The position numbers and the translations under genes were made by a program. A model generated the notes under the pieces. It saw only the letters and a list, made by a program, of their open reading frames with translations. It did no database searches and was not told the origin of the DNA. This document shows positions 51,616 through 59,900 of a stretch of 64,000 bases of DNA, piece after piece. Origin of the DNA: Streptomyces adelaidensis (GTDB lineage: Bacteria > Actinomycetota > Actinomycetes > Streptomycetales > Streptomycetaceae); contig NZ_JAEMUX010000031.1 in the NCBI RefSeq assembly GCF_016598475.1, positions 1 through 64,000 of the forward strand, written 5' to 3'. Every line of letters begins with the position of its first letter. Within the stretch, counting starts at the first letter, position 1.

Positions 51616-52977
51616 ATGTCTGTCTCCACCCTTGCCGCTGACCGTTCCGTTTGTGCCCCGCTGCCCGTTCTGGGCCGGGATGTCACCGTCCCGCTCGTGA
51701 CCGGCGGTGAGGTCACGTACGCCGCGCTCGACTACGCGGCCAGCGCCCCCGCGCTCCAGCGGGTCTGGGACGACGTGGCGGCGTACGCCCCGTACTACGG
51801 GAGCGTGCACCGGGGGGCCGGGTACCTGTCGCAGCTGTCCACCGATCTCTTCGAGAACGCCCGCCGTACGGTCGCCGAGTTCCTCGACTGCCGGGAGGAC
51901 GACCAGGTGGTGTTCACCCGGTCGACCACCGACTCCCTGAACCTGCTCGCCGCCGCGCTGCCCGCCGACTGCCAGGTCTTCGTCTTCGAGACCGAGCACC
52001 ACGCCTCGCTGCTGCCGTGGCGGGACGCGCGGGTCACGTACCTGGACGCGCCCCGGACGCCGCGGGAGGCCGTCGCCGCGCTGGAGGGCGCCCTCGCGGC
52101 CCGTGACCCGCAGGGGCCGGCGCTGGTCTGTGTCACCGGTGCCTCCAACGTCACCGGGGAGATCTGGCCGGTGCGCGAGCTGGCCGCCGCCGCGCACGCG
52201 AGCGGCGCGCGGATCGTGCTGGACGCCGCCCAGCTCGCGCCCCACCACGCCGTCTCCGTGCAGGAGTTGGACGTCGACTGGATCGCGTTCTCGGGGCACA
52301 AGTTGTACGCGCCGTTCGGGTCCGGTGTGCTCGCCGGGCGGGCCGACTGGCTGCGTGAAGCGGACCCGTACCTCGCGGGCGGCGGCGCCAGCCGCAAGGT
52401 GACCCGGCGCGGGGACGGGGGTGTGGACGTCGAGTGGCAGGAGAGTGCCGCCCGCCACGAGGCCGGCTCGCCCAACGTCATCGGCGCCTACTCCATCGCC
52501 TCCGCCTGCAAAGCCCTCACCGAGGCCGGGTTCGAGACGCTGGTCGCGCGTGAGCGGTACCTGATCGACCGCGTCCGCGCCGGGCTCGCCGAGGTGCCCG
52601 AGGTCCGGGTCCTCTCCCTCTTCGGGGACGACGCCCCGCGCGTCGGCGTCATCTCCTTCGTCGTCGAGGGCTGGAACAGCTCCCACTTCGCCGCCGCCCT
52701 CTCCGCCGAGTACGGCATCGGCGTACGCGACGGCCTCTTCTGCGCCCACCCGCTCGTCCGCAGCCTCCTCGGCAGCGACCCGCAGTCCCAGGGCGAGTGC
52801 GGCGCCCCCGAGGCCGCGCCCGGTGAGCGGTCCCTCAACGCGATCCGGGTGAGCTTCGGGGCCGGTACGCCCGACGAGCACGTGGAGCGGTTCGTGGGCG
52901 CGGTGAAGGAACTCGTGCGGGACGGCGCCAAGTGGAACTACCGCACGGAGGACGGCCGTTGCGTCCCCGCCGTCTGA
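51616..52977 (+). CDS. Class V PLP-dependent aminotransferase (cysteine desulfurase/selenocysteine lyase-like)
   Basis: This is a 453-residue fold-type I PLP enzyme. PLP-binding lysine K229 is in FSGHKLYAPFGSGVL; preceding motifs are ETEHHASLLPWRD and GASNVTGEIWPV, with Asp of IVLDAAQLAPH binding the pyridine nitrogen. A C-terminal region (GLFCAHPLVRSLLG) carries a Cys where desulfurases have the mobile loop, but the exact catalytic Cys is uncertain. The SAM-IV riboswitch upstream implies a role in sulfur amino acid or methionine metabolism rather than general Fe-S assembly. ATG 51616, GGGAG site. A second desulfurase-type protein is encoded at 38956-40332. Confidence 0.92.
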   Translation: MSVSTLAADRSVCAPLPVLGRDVTVPLVTGGEVTYAALDYAASAPALQRVWDDVAAYAPYYGSVHRGAGYLSQLSTDLFENARRTVAEFLDCREDDQVVFTRSTTDSLNLLAAALPADCQVFVFETEHHASLLPWRDARVTYLDAPRTPREAVAALEGALAARDPQGPALVCVTGASNVTGEIWPVRELAAAAHASGARIVLDAAQLAPHHAVSVQELDVDWIAFSGHKLYAPFGSGVLAGRADWLREADPYLAGGGASRKVTRRGDGGVDVEWQESAARHEAGSPNVIGAYSIASACKALTEAGFETLVARERYLIDRVRAGLAEVPEVRVLSLFGDDAPRVGVISFVVEGWNSSHFAAALSAEYGIGVRDGLFCAHPLVRSLLGSDPQSQGECGAPEAAPGERSLNAIRVSFGAGTPDEHVERFVGAVKELVRDGAKWNYRTEDGRCVPAV

Positions 52978-53411
52978 TCCGGCGCTGTCCCGTCCGTCGC
53001 CGCCCGAGCCCCTGAGCTGTTCACCCGCGCCCCCAGCACCATCATCCGCAGGGCCCGTTCGGTGGCGTCCGTGAGGAGTTCGCTCGCGCGGAACATGGCC
53101 TCGGCGAGGGCCATCGGGGCGGGCAGGATGCCGGTGCAGGCGTCCACACCCGGTACCTCGTGCGCGCCCTCGCCCAGGGTGCCCGCGAGGGCGAGGACCG
53201 GGCGGCCGTGCAGCTTGGCGCGGCGGGCCACCTCGGCGGGGATCTTGCCGCGGGGGGTCTGGTGGTCGAGGGCGCCCTCGGCCGTGATGACCAGGTCGGC
53301 GCGGGCGAGCCGGGCGTCGAGGTCCAGGTGGCTGAGGAGTACCTCGAAGCGGGGGAGGAGGCGGGCGCCCAGGGCGGCCAGGCCCGCACCGAGGCCGCCG
53401 GAGGCGCCGGT
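52938..53411 (-). pseudogene. Glycerate kinase, C-terminal fragment
   Basis: About 157 codons match the end of GlxK-type glycerate kinases: GASGGLGAGLAALGARLLPR, LDARLARADLVITAEGALDHQ, TPRGKIPAEVARRAKLHGRP and LAGTLGEGAHEVPGVDACTG. The first ~230 residues, including the start, are missing: upstream, at about 53411, the sequence switches to a sensor-kinase gene in a different frame. A GTG at 53231 could start a 97-residue piece, but it would lack the active site. The 3' end overlaps the convergent aminotransferase gene by 40 bp. Confidence 0.85.
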
Positions 53412-53910
53412 CCGCGTCGTCCCCGTACCGGGCCACCTCCACCTTCGCCCAGTGGATCTCCCCGGCCGCCCGCTCCAGCGTCCCCGTGGAGTCGGGCGAG
53501 TCGAAGATCCGCTGCCGGTCGGCGGTGTCCTTGTGCAGGGGCAGCGGGACGGGGATGTCCCGCTGCTGGATGATCTGCGTGGGGGCGCCGCCGGTCCGGC
53601 CCACGAGCCCGATCAGTTCCTCGTCGAGGTCGGCGTTCTGCCGTTGCAGGAAGACCCGCAGCAGCCGCGACGGTTCGGTGAACGGCCGCCCGGTCTCCGG
53701 GTCGACCCCCTGGGCCTGGAGGTTGGTGAGCTCCCCGGCCTCCTGCACGAGCAGCTCGTTGATCCGCTGGTCCACGTCCCGCAACAGGATCGAACGTGTC
53801 GTCGTCGCCACCGAGGCCAGCGCCACCGCCACCGCCATCACCAGCAGCAGCCACAGCAGAATCCTGACCCGGGCCGAGACCCGCCGGGCCGGCGCCTCAG
53901 CCGTCGTCAC
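53412..53910 (-). pseudogene. Sensor histidine kinase, N-terminal fragment
   Basis: About 166 codons remain of a two-component kinase: helix ILLWLLLVMAVAVALASVATT, then an extracytoplasmic domain (LLRDVDQRINELLVQEAGELTN, QGVDPETGRPFTEPSRLLRV, ERAAGEIHWAKVEVARYGDD). HAMP, H-box and ATPase domains are gone; the frame continues only as non-homologous read-through of the glycerate kinase fragment. The response regulator normally next to such a kinase is also missing. GTG start at 53910 overlaps the upstream small gene by 14 bp. A deletion joining this gene to glycerate kinase explains the structure. Confidence 0.85.
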
Positions 53911-54196
53911 CGGCTCCGTCGTCGTCGCCTTCGGCGTCCTGTCCGTCCTGCCCGGGGTTGTCGTCATCGTCATCACTCGCCGGGCTGTCGGTCACCGGAG
54001 GCCGCGACACGACCTCGTCACTCGGTGTGGGTTTCGCCCGTGAGGGCGTGGGGCCCGGCGACCCACTCTCCAACTCCACCCTGGGCGGCACCTTCGGCGC
54101 CTGGGGGCTGTCGGTCAGGGCGAAACTGGTGGCGGCGATCCCCAGCGGAATCGCCACGACGGCGGCCAGGGCCGCGATCCGGCGAGAGAAGACCAT
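53897..54196 (-). CDS. Small secreted acidic protein
   Basis: This is a 99-residue protein with a signal segment (RRIAALAAVVAIPLGIAATSFAL) and a Pro-rich then Asp-rich tail (SDDDDDNPGQDGQDAEGDDD) that may bind cations. It precedes and overlaps the truncated sensor kinase gene; in streptomycetes small hydrophilic secreted proteins often accompany a kinase/regulator pair. ATG 54196 is chosen because AGGA lies 8 nt upstream; a GTG two codons earlier (54202) is possible. Whether it retains a role without the kinase is unknown. Confidence 0.7.
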   Translation of the reverse strand: MVFSRRIAALAAVVAIPLGIAATSFALTDSPQAPKVPPRVELESGSPGPTPSRAKPTPSDEVVSRPPVTDSPASDDDDDNPGQDGQDAEGDDDGAGDDG

Positions 54197-54301
54197 GGGC
54201 ACGATCCTGCGAGGGTGACCGGTCGGCGAGGATGAGCGCAGGATGAGGACTTCTTCATCTTCTTCGACTTCTTCGTCTTCGGGGCGTGCCGAACGGAACC
54301 C

Positions 54302-54583
54302 TCAGCCGTCCAGCCCGATGGCGAACGCGGCTTCCAGGTCGTGCTGGGAGTAGGCGCGGAACGCGACATGCGTGTCCGTACCCAGGACCCCGGGAATCTT
54401 GCTGATACGGCCGGGGATCACATCGGCGAGGTCCTCATGGGCCTTCACCCGCACCATGGCGACCAGATCGTACGTACCGGTCACGGAGAACACCTCGGTC
54501 ACGGACTCGATGGCGGCGATCGACTCCGCGATCTCCGGAATCCGGTCCACGCTGGTCTTGATGAGCACGATCGCGGTGATCAC
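54302..54583 (-). CDS. Stand-alone Lrp/AsnC ligand-binding (RAM) domain protein
   Basis: This is a 93-residue protein corresponding to the C-terminal RAM domain of Lrp/AsnC regulators with no DNA-binding part: ITAIVLIKTSVDRIPEIAES, SVTGTYDLVAMVRVKAHEDLAD and IPGVLGTDTHVAFRAYSQHD. Such SraA-like proteins bind amino acids and may modulate a full Lrp partner. GTG start overlaps the stop of the rhomboid gene (GTGA), so the two are translationally coupled. Confidence 0.92.
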   Translation of the reverse strand: MITAIVLIKTSVDRIPEIAESIAAIESVTEVFSVTGTYDLVAMVRVKAHEDLADVIPGRISKIPGVLGTDTHVAFRAYSQHDLEAAFAIGLDG

Positions 54584-55347
54584 GGTTGGTGTTCTCCCTC
54601 GGGGGCCGGCGCTGAGGCATGCGCTGTCACTCTAGCCCTACGCCCATAACGCACCCACGCGTAGACGAACCCCAGTCCGAACCCCACCAGATGCGCCAGA
54701 TAGGCGACCCCCGGCCCCGAGGTCTGCCGCCCGGCGGCCAGCCACTGAAGGCTCACCCAGAACGGCAGGGTCACCCAGGCCGGGAAGCGCAGCGGAAGGA
54801 AGAAGAGGAACGGGAAGAGGCTCGTCACCCGCGCCCCGGGGAACAGGAAGAGGAACGCGCCGAGGACGGCGGAGATCGCCCCGGACGCGCCGACGAGCGA
54901 CTGCGGGGACCCGGCGTGCGCGGCGGCGTACGCGACCAGTGCGAGATAGCCGCAGCCCACATAGAAGAGGGCGAACTCCACGTGGCCCATGCGCTCCTCG
55001 GCCATCGCCCCGAAGACGTAGAGGAAGAGCATGTTGCCGAGGAGATGCAGCCAGCTGCCGTGGACGAAGAGCGCGGAGAGGGGGGTGAGCGCGGCGCGGG
55101 GGGAGCCGTCGAAGAGTTCGACGGGTACGACGCCCCAGCGGCGGAAGTAGGCCCGCTGCGCGGCGAGCAGCTCGTCGCCGGTGCCGTGGACGGGGTTCAG
55201 CCCCGCCGCCGGACCGATCAGGAAGATCAGACAGCAGACGATGATCAGCCCGTACGTCACCGGCCCTGCCTCGTTCCGCGCCGGCACCGACTCGTTCCGT
55301 ACCCCGTCGCCGGCCCTCACACCCCGTACGCTCCACTTGCCGATCAT
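54580..55347 (-). CDS. Rhomboid-family intramembrane serine protease
   Basis: This is a 255-residue membrane protease with about six to seven helices. The catalytic Ser is S156 in LVGASGAISAVLGAF and the His is H219 in YLAHLVGFGLGF. HGSWLHLLGNMLFLYVFGAMAEERMG is the typical helix 2 region. Substrates are unknown. ATG at 55347 is the first in frame, but the hydrophobic core begins at about residue 30 (GPVTYGLIIVCCLIFLI), so the start may be later. It is coupled to the Lrp-type protein. Confidence 0.92.
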   Translation of the reverse strand: MIGKWSVRGVRAGDGVRNESVPARNEAGPVTYGLIIVCCLIFLIGPAAGLNPVHGTGDELLAAQRAYFRRWGVVPVELFDGSPRAALTPLSALFVHGSWLHLLGNMLFLYVFGAMAEERMGHVEFALFYVGCGYLALVAYAAAHAGSPQSLVGASGAISAVLGAFLFLFPGARVTSLFPFLFFLPLRFPAWVTLPFWVSLQWLAAGRQTSGPGVAYLAHLVGFGLGFVYAWVRYGRRARVTAHASAPAPEGEHQP

Positions 55348-55512
55348 GATCAGAGCATGACGTAACCGGACCGAACCGCCCAGACCGCCTCGCCGGAGGC
55401 CCCGCGCGTCGCGGTCGGAGGCGATGGGTACCGGTCAGGCCGTAGGGTTACGAGCCACACGCACCGGGCGGCCGGTGCATCACGGAGACTGGAAGAAGGA
55501 AGAGCAGCCACG

Positions 55513-55752
55513 ATGACGGTTCCCCTGCCGACGGACACGACCCGCTGGCGCTGCGCCCTCTGTGGCAACCTCACGCGGTTCGACGTGACCCGCTCGTCGA
55601 AGGTCGTCGAGTACGTTCACCTCGACCTCGCCGGGGAGCCCGAAGTCGAGGAGCGCGAGGTGGTCAGTGAGACCATCGAGTCGGTGCGCTGCCGCTGGTG
55701 CAACGCCGTGGACCAGGTGGAACTCGTGGACAGGCCGGGCGCCGGCTCCTGA
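55513..55752 (+). CDS. Small zinc-ribbon protein
   Basis: This is a 79-residue protein with two CxxC knuckles, WRCALCGN and VRCRWCNA, which probably bind one zinc. The rest is acidic beta-rich sequence (VEYVHLDLAGEPEVEEREVV). ATG 55513 with GGAAGAG upstream. It lies 33 bp upstream of the NYN nuclease gene on the same strand, so they are probably co-transcribed; a nucleic-acid-binding role is possible but not shown. Confidence 0.88.
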   Translation: MTVPLPTDTTRWRCALCGNLTRFDVTRSSKVVEYVHLDLAGEPEVEEREVVSETIESVRCRWCNAVDQVELVDRPGAGS

Positions 55753-55785
55753 GGGAGCGGGCCCGCACAGACATTGGGGTGACGG

Positions 55786-57135
55786 ATGGTGGAGACCGCG
55801 GGCGGGGGGCCGGGCGACGGCGCCGCTGAGGTGCTCGACCGTCCGCTGCCCGAGGGCGTGCGCAAACGGGTCGTGCAGATCGTCTCGGACGGCTTCGGCG
55901 GGCTGACGGTCGCCGAACTCCCCGCGCAGCTCAGGCAGTACGCCCGGTTCACCCCGAACCGCCGGGTGAAGTTCGCCGGCAACGCGATGGCGGCCGCCGT
56001 GGAGAGCGACACGCTTTTCAGGCAGCGCATCTCGGAGCGGTTCCGGGAGGCCCACCCGGAGCTGGCCGGCGCCCTCGACACGGCCGCACCGCCGCCGGCC
56101 GCGGACCCGCTGGACGTGGCGGCCGCCGCCTACGTCCTGCGCCCCACCGGCTGGGTGAAGCTGGTCACCGCAGCCGGCGAGGAGGCCCAGCGGGCGGACG
56201 CCGAGCGGGCCGACGAGGAGAGCCGCGCCGAGCTGGAGCGGCTGCGTGAGCAGCTCGCCGAGGCCCGCGGCCACACCAAGACCGAGACGGAACGGCTGCG
56301 CGCGGAGCTGGATTCGGCCAAGAAGGACGCCGACTCGCTGCACCGCAAGCTCCGGGCCGCTTTCAGCGACGTCAAGCGCGGCGAGGCCGCCCTGCGCAAG
56401 CTGCACGCCGAGATGGACACCGTACGCGCGGAGAGTCACGCCCAGGTGTCCGCCGCCGAGAGCGAGTCCCGGCGCCTGAAGGCCCGGCTCGGCGAGGCGG
56501 AGGCCGCCCTGGAGGCCACCCGGCGGGCCGCCCGCGAGGGGCGCAGCGTCGAGGACATGCGCGTACGGCTGCTGCTGGACACCGTGCTGGACGCGGCCCA
56601 GGGGCTGCGGCGGGAGCTGGCGCTGCCGCCGGTCTCCGTGCGGCCCGCCGAGACCGTCGACGCGGTCGAGCCGGGACGGATGACGCCGAAGGACATCGCC
56701 GCCCGCGCGCTGTCCGAGAACGACCCCGCGATCCTGGACCAGCTGCTGGCGCTGCCGCAGGCGCATCTCGTCGTCGACGGCTACAACGTCACCAAGACCG
56801 GCTATCCGCAGATGCCGCTGGAGAAGCAGCGGCTCCGGCTGCTCGGGCAGCTCTCGCAGCTCGCCGCGCAGACCGGCGCCGAGGTGACGTGTGTCTTCGA
56901 CGGGGCCGAGCTGGCCGCGCCGGTGCTGCTCGCGCCGCCGCGCGGGGTCAGGGTGCTGTTCTCCAAGCCGGGTATCACCGCCGACGAGTTGATCCGCCAG
57001 CTGGTGCGTGCCGAGCCACCCGGGCGGCCGGTCATCGTGGCGTCCACCGACCGTGAGGTGGCCGACGGGATCGCCAAGGCGGGCGCCCGGCCGGTGGCCT
57101 CCGTGGTGCTCCTCAAGCGCCTGACGCGCGGCTGA
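55786..57135 (+). CDS. NYN/YacP-type RNA-binding nuclease with coiled coil
   Basis: This is a 449-residue cytoplasmic protein. An N-terminal helical domain (about 20-125: VRKRVVQIVSDGFGGLTVAELPAQL) is followed by a long coiled coil (about 135-255, Glu/Arg/Lys heptads). The C-terminal NYN domain (about 320-449) has LVVDGYNVTKTG (first catalytic Asp), VTCVFDGAEL and VIVASTDREVADGI (metal-binding Asp). YacP/Rae1-like proteins cleave RNA at the ribosome. Start codon at 55786 follows a GTGACGG context with weak SD. The zinc-ribbon gene precedes it. Confidence 0.93.
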   Translation: MVETAGGGPGDGAAEVLDRPLPEGVRKRVVQIVSDGFGGLTVAELPAQLRQYARFTPNRRVKFAGNAMAAAVESDTLFRQRISERFREAHPELAGALDTAAPPPAADPLDVAAAAYVLRPTGWVKLVTAAGEEAQRADAERADEESRAELERLREQLAEARGHTKTETERLRAELDSAKKDADSLHRKLRAAFSDVKRGEAALRKLHAEMDTVRAESHAQVSAAESESRRLKARLGEAEAALEATRRAAREGRSVEDMRVRLLLDTVLDAAQGLRRELALPPVSVRPAETVDAVEPGRMTPKDIAARALSENDPAILDQLLALPQAHLVVDGYNVTKTGYPQMPLEKQRLRLLGQLSQLAAQTGAEVTCVFDGAELAAPVLLAPPRGVRVLFSKPGITADELIRQLVRAEPPGRPVIVASTDREVADGIAKAGARPVASVVLLKRLTRG

Positions 57136-57260
57136 AATCCGACCCCGGCCGTAAAGTCCCGTACGTCCCATTGGGTTCGTATGCGCCAAGCGCAACATCC
57201 GTCGCTTGTGCCCGAATTGGCGAAACCTTCACGCAACGTACGGTCAATCGGCCATTACCA

Positions 57261-57293
57261 CACGTGATTCGGGCGCGAAAAACTCATCACGTG
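57261..57293. promoter_or_regulatory. Inverted repeat CACGTGAT-N17-ATCACGTG upstream of NlpC/P60 gene
   Basis: A perfect 8-bp inverted repeat with a 17-nt spacer lies about 25 bp upstream of the candidate -35 box of the hydrolase gene. The placement suggests an activator or repressor site for cell-wall hydrolase control. I did not find the conserved segments of a ydaO/c-di-AMP riboswitch in the gap 57136-57455. Confidence 0.45.
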
Positions 57294-57316
57294 GCAGAGA
57301 TTTTTCACGCGGGGAT

Positions 57317-57346
57317 TTGAACTGATCACAACAGGGTCACTAGGGT
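57317..57346 (+). promoter_or_regulatory. Candidate promoter of the first NlpC/P60 gene
   Basis: TTGAAC and TAGGGT are separated by 18 bp, a good vegetative-type match. It lies about 110 bp upstream of the GTG start. The leader between (57353-57455) contains a GGTGGAGGGGCACCGCC hairpin and ends in AAGGAG. Confidence 0.5.
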
Positions 57347-57455
57347 CAGGCGTCGAACCCTCCGCTCGGTTGATCGCTTCATGGGAAGTGACGGTGGAGG
57401 GGCACCGCCCACCGGCGTGTCGGTAGGCGGCTGAAGGAAGAAGGAGCTCGCCTCC

Positions 57456-58487
57456 GTGGCGTCCCACCGTCGACCGAAGCAGCCGAGCCGCACCCGCGTG
57501 ACCGTGCTCACCACCGCGGCGGCCGCCGCCGTGGCCCTCACCTCGCAGGCGGCCAACGCCGCGCCCAGCGAGAAGCCGAGCAAGGACGAGGTCAAGTCCA
57601 AGGTCGACAAGCTCTACGAAGAGGCGGAGAAGGCCACCGAGAAGTACAACGGGGCCAAGGAGAAGCAGGAGAAGCTCCAGAAGGAGATCTCCACCATCCA
57701 GGACAACGTCGCCCGGGGCCAGGAAGACCTCAACGAGCTGCGTGAGGGCATAGGCCAGGCGGCCAGCGCCCAGTACCGCTCGGGCGGCATCGACTCCTCG
57801 ATCCAGCTCTTCCTCTCCGCCGACCCGGACGACTACCTGGACAAGGCCGCCACGCTCGACCAGCTGACCAGCCAGCAGGTCGAGTCGCTCAAGAAGATCC
57901 AGGAGAAGCAGCGCTCGCTCGCCCAGCAGCGCGAGGAGGCCTCCGAGAAGCTGGAGGACCTCGCCGACACCCGCGAGACCCTGGGCAAGAAGAAGAAGGA
58001 AGTCCAGTCGAAGCTGGCTCAGGCCCAGAAGCTGCTGAACTCCCTGACGGCGGCCGAGAAGGCCGCTCTCGCCGCCGAGGAGGACCGCGCCACCCGCGAC
58101 AGTGCCCGCGAGGCCCTCGGCTCCGACAGTCCCGCCCCCGGCCGCGCCTCGTCCGCGTACTCCGCCGCGCAGAGTCAGATCGGCAAGCCGTACGTCTACG
58201 GTGCCACCGGCACCGCGTCCTACGACTGCTCGGGCCTCACCTCCTGGGCCTACGCCCAGGCCGGCATCACCATCCCGCGCACCTCGCAGGCGCAGGCCAA
58301 CACCGGCACCCGCATCTACTCGCAGGCCGATCTCCAGGTCGGTGACCTGGTCTTCTTCTACAGCGACATCCACCACGTCGGCTTCTACGCCGGCAACGGC
58401 CAGGTCCTCCACGCGCCGCGCTCCGGCGCGGTCGTCCGCTACGAGGCCATGAGCAACATGCCGTTCCAGTTCGGCGTGCGCGTCTGA
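57456..58487 (+). CDS. Secreted coiled-coil NlpC/P60 peptidoglycan hydrolase (first of pair)
   Basis: This is a 343-residue exported cell-wall endopeptidase. The signal peptide (VLTTAAAAAVALTSQAANA) is followed by long coiled coils (about 40-225) as in RipA/CwlO-type enzymes, normally used for regulation by FtsEX-like partners. The C-terminal NlpC/P60 domain has the catalytic Cys C258 (YDCSGLTSWAY) and His H307 (HHVGFYAGNG). Such enzymes cut the peptide stem for cell separation or spore germination. GTG at 57456, AAGGAG site. A paralogue follows 330 bp downstream. Confidence 0.95.
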   Translation: MASHRRPKQPSRTRVTVLTTAAAAAVALTSQAANAAPSEKPSKDEVKSKVDKLYEEAEKATEKYNGAKEKQEKLQKEISTIQDNVARGQEDLNELREGIGQAASAQYRSGGIDSSIQLFLSADPDDYLDKAATLDQLTSQQVESLKKIQEKQRSLAQQREEASEKLEDLADTRETLGKKKKEVQSKLAQAQKLLNSLTAAEKAALAAEEDRATRDSAREALGSDSPAPGRASSAYSAAQSQIGKPYVYGATGTASYDCSGLTSWAYAQAGITIPRTSQAQANTGTRIYSQADLQVGDLVFFYSDIHHVGFYAGNGQVLHAPRSGAVVRYEAMSNMPFQFGVRV

Positions 58488-58525
58488 CACCCGCGGGCCC
58501 CCGAGGGGGCTCCCGCACGGCTTCC

Positions 58526-58562
58526 CGGCTCCGATTGTCACGCGTTGTGACAATCGGAGCCG
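58526..58562 (+). terminator. Terminator after the first NlpC/P60 gene
   Basis: CGGCTCCGATTGTCAC (58526-58541) pairs perfectly with GTGACAATCGGAGCCG (58547-58562) around a GCGTT loop and is followed by TTCTGCTT. It ends the first hydrolase gene, so the second has its own promoter. A smaller GGGCCCCCGAGGGGGC hairpin lies just upstream. No gene lies in 58488-58817. Confidence 0.92.
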
Positions 58563-58688
58563 TTCTGCTTCAAGATCAGGACACAGAGCCGCCCGAACGG
58601 GGGAATTCCCGTACCTCGTGCTGACCCCGTCCCCCGCTGGTGACCTGGGTCCAAGGCCAGGCGTCACGCTCTGTGTCCGCGGAGGTCT

Positions 58689-58718
58689 TTGGCTGTGGCG
58701 CGGTCACGCGGCTACTGT
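58689..58718 (+). promoter_or_regulatory. Candidate promoter of the second NlpC/P60 gene
   Basis: TTGGCT and TACTGT are separated by 18 bp, the same spacing as at the first hydrolase gene. It lies about 100 bp upstream of the GTG start, in the gap 58563-58817. Confidence 0.4.
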
Positions 58719-58817
58719 CGGCCGCGATTCCCTCACCCGCCGTGAGCGCACCCTTCCGGGGTGGTCTCCGGCCCCGGGGGAGGGCCCTGTCCACCGTCGA
58801 AGGGAGTGCGGCTTCCC

Positions 58818-59858
58818 GTGGTGTCCCACAGTCGTCTTGTACCGTCCGGGTTCGACCGGGGTGCGGCCGCCGCCCTGGGCGTGCTGTCGGCAGCGGCCGC
58901 CGTCCTCGGCGCCATCCCCGTCCAGCCGGCCGCCGCCGCGCCGCAGGACAACAACAGCCGGGCCGAGGTGGACCGGCTGTACGCGGAGGCCGAGCAGGCC
59001 ACCGAGGCGTTCAACAAGGCCGACGAGCGCGCCGACAAGCTGCGCGACCAGGTCGGTACCGCACAGGACTCGATGGCCCGGCAGCAGGACCGCATCAACG
59101 CCATGCGGGACTCGCTGGGGTCGCTCGCCGGCGCCCAGTACCGCTCCGGCGCCGTCGACCCGTCGATCGCCCTGCTGTTCTCCGACGACCCGGACGACTA
59201 CCTCGACAAGGCCGCCGCCCTGGACCGGATCAGCACCCACCAGGCGGGCGAACTGCACGACCTCCAGCAGGCCATGCGCGACCTCTCGCAGAACCGCGAG
59301 GAGGCCACCGGCAAGCTCACCGAGCTGGAGAAGAGCCGCAAGGCCGTCGCCAAGCACAAGCGGACCGTCGAGCGGAAGCTCTCCCTGGCCCGGCAGGTGC
59401 TCAACTCCCTCCCGGACGAGGAGCGCGCCGAGTACGACCGCGCCTCCCGCTCCGGCGGCTCCGGCCGCTCCGCGATGGAGACGCCCGACCTCTCCGGCGC
59501 CGTCGCCCCCAACGGCCGCGCCGCCGCCGCCGTGGCCGCCGCCCGCACCGCCCTCGGCAAGCCGTACGTGTGGGGCTCCACCGGCCCCGACGGCTTCGAC
59601 TGCTCGGGCCTGATGGTCTGGTCGTACGGGCAGGCCGGCGTCGGGCTGCCGCGCACCTCGCAGGCCCAGCGGTACGCCGGCACCCAGGTCCCGCTCTCCG
59701 AGGCGCAGCCCGGCGACCTCGTCACGTACCGGCCCGACGCCAGCCATGTCGGCATGTACGTCGGCAACGGCCAGGTCATCCACGCCCCCTACCCGGGCGC
59801 CCCCGTCCGCTACGACCCCGTCGACATGATGCCGATCGCCTCGGTCACCCGCCCCTGA
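58818..59858 (+). CDS. Secreted coiled-coil NlpC/P60 peptidoglycan hydrolase (second of pair)
   Basis: This is a 346-residue paralogue of the preceding gene with the same layout: signal segment (GVLSAAAAVLGAIPVQPAAA), coiled coils (about 45-215) and a C-terminal NlpC/P60 domain with C262 (FDCSGLMVWSYGQ) and H310 (SHVGMYVGNG). Shared strings such as GAQYRSG and SQAQ show duplication followed by divergence. GTG 58818 with GGGAG; the adjacent GTG 58821 is equally possible, and the frame extends upstream to 58761. It is followed 42 bp later by the lipoprotein gene. Confidence 0.93.
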   Translation: MVSHSRLVPSGFDRGAAAALGVLSAAAAVLGAIPVQPAAAAPQDNNSRAEVDRLYAEAEQATEAFNKADERADKLRDQVGTAQDSMARQQDRINAMRDSLGSLAGAQYRSGAVDPSIALLFSDDPDDYLDKAAALDRISTHQAGELHDLQQAMRDLSQNREEATGKLTELEKSRKAVAKHKRTVERKLSLARQVLNSLPDEERAEYDRASRSGGSGRSAMETPDLSGAVAPNGRAAAAVAAARTALGKPYVWGSTGPDGFDCSGLMVWSYGQAGVGLPRTSQAQRYAGTQVPLSEAQPGDLVTYRPDASHVGMYVGNGQVIHAPYPGAPVRYDPVDMMPIASVTRP

Positions 59859-59900
59859 CCGCCCTACGCTCCTTCGGCGGGCCGCCGTACGATCGGGCAC

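Noticed and set aside
57136..57455. c-di-AMP (ydaO) riboswitch upstream of the first NlpC/P60 gene
   Set aside because: Such riboswitches precede some Streptomyces hydrolase genes, but the conserved GGTGAATC-type and neighbouring segments are not seen here.
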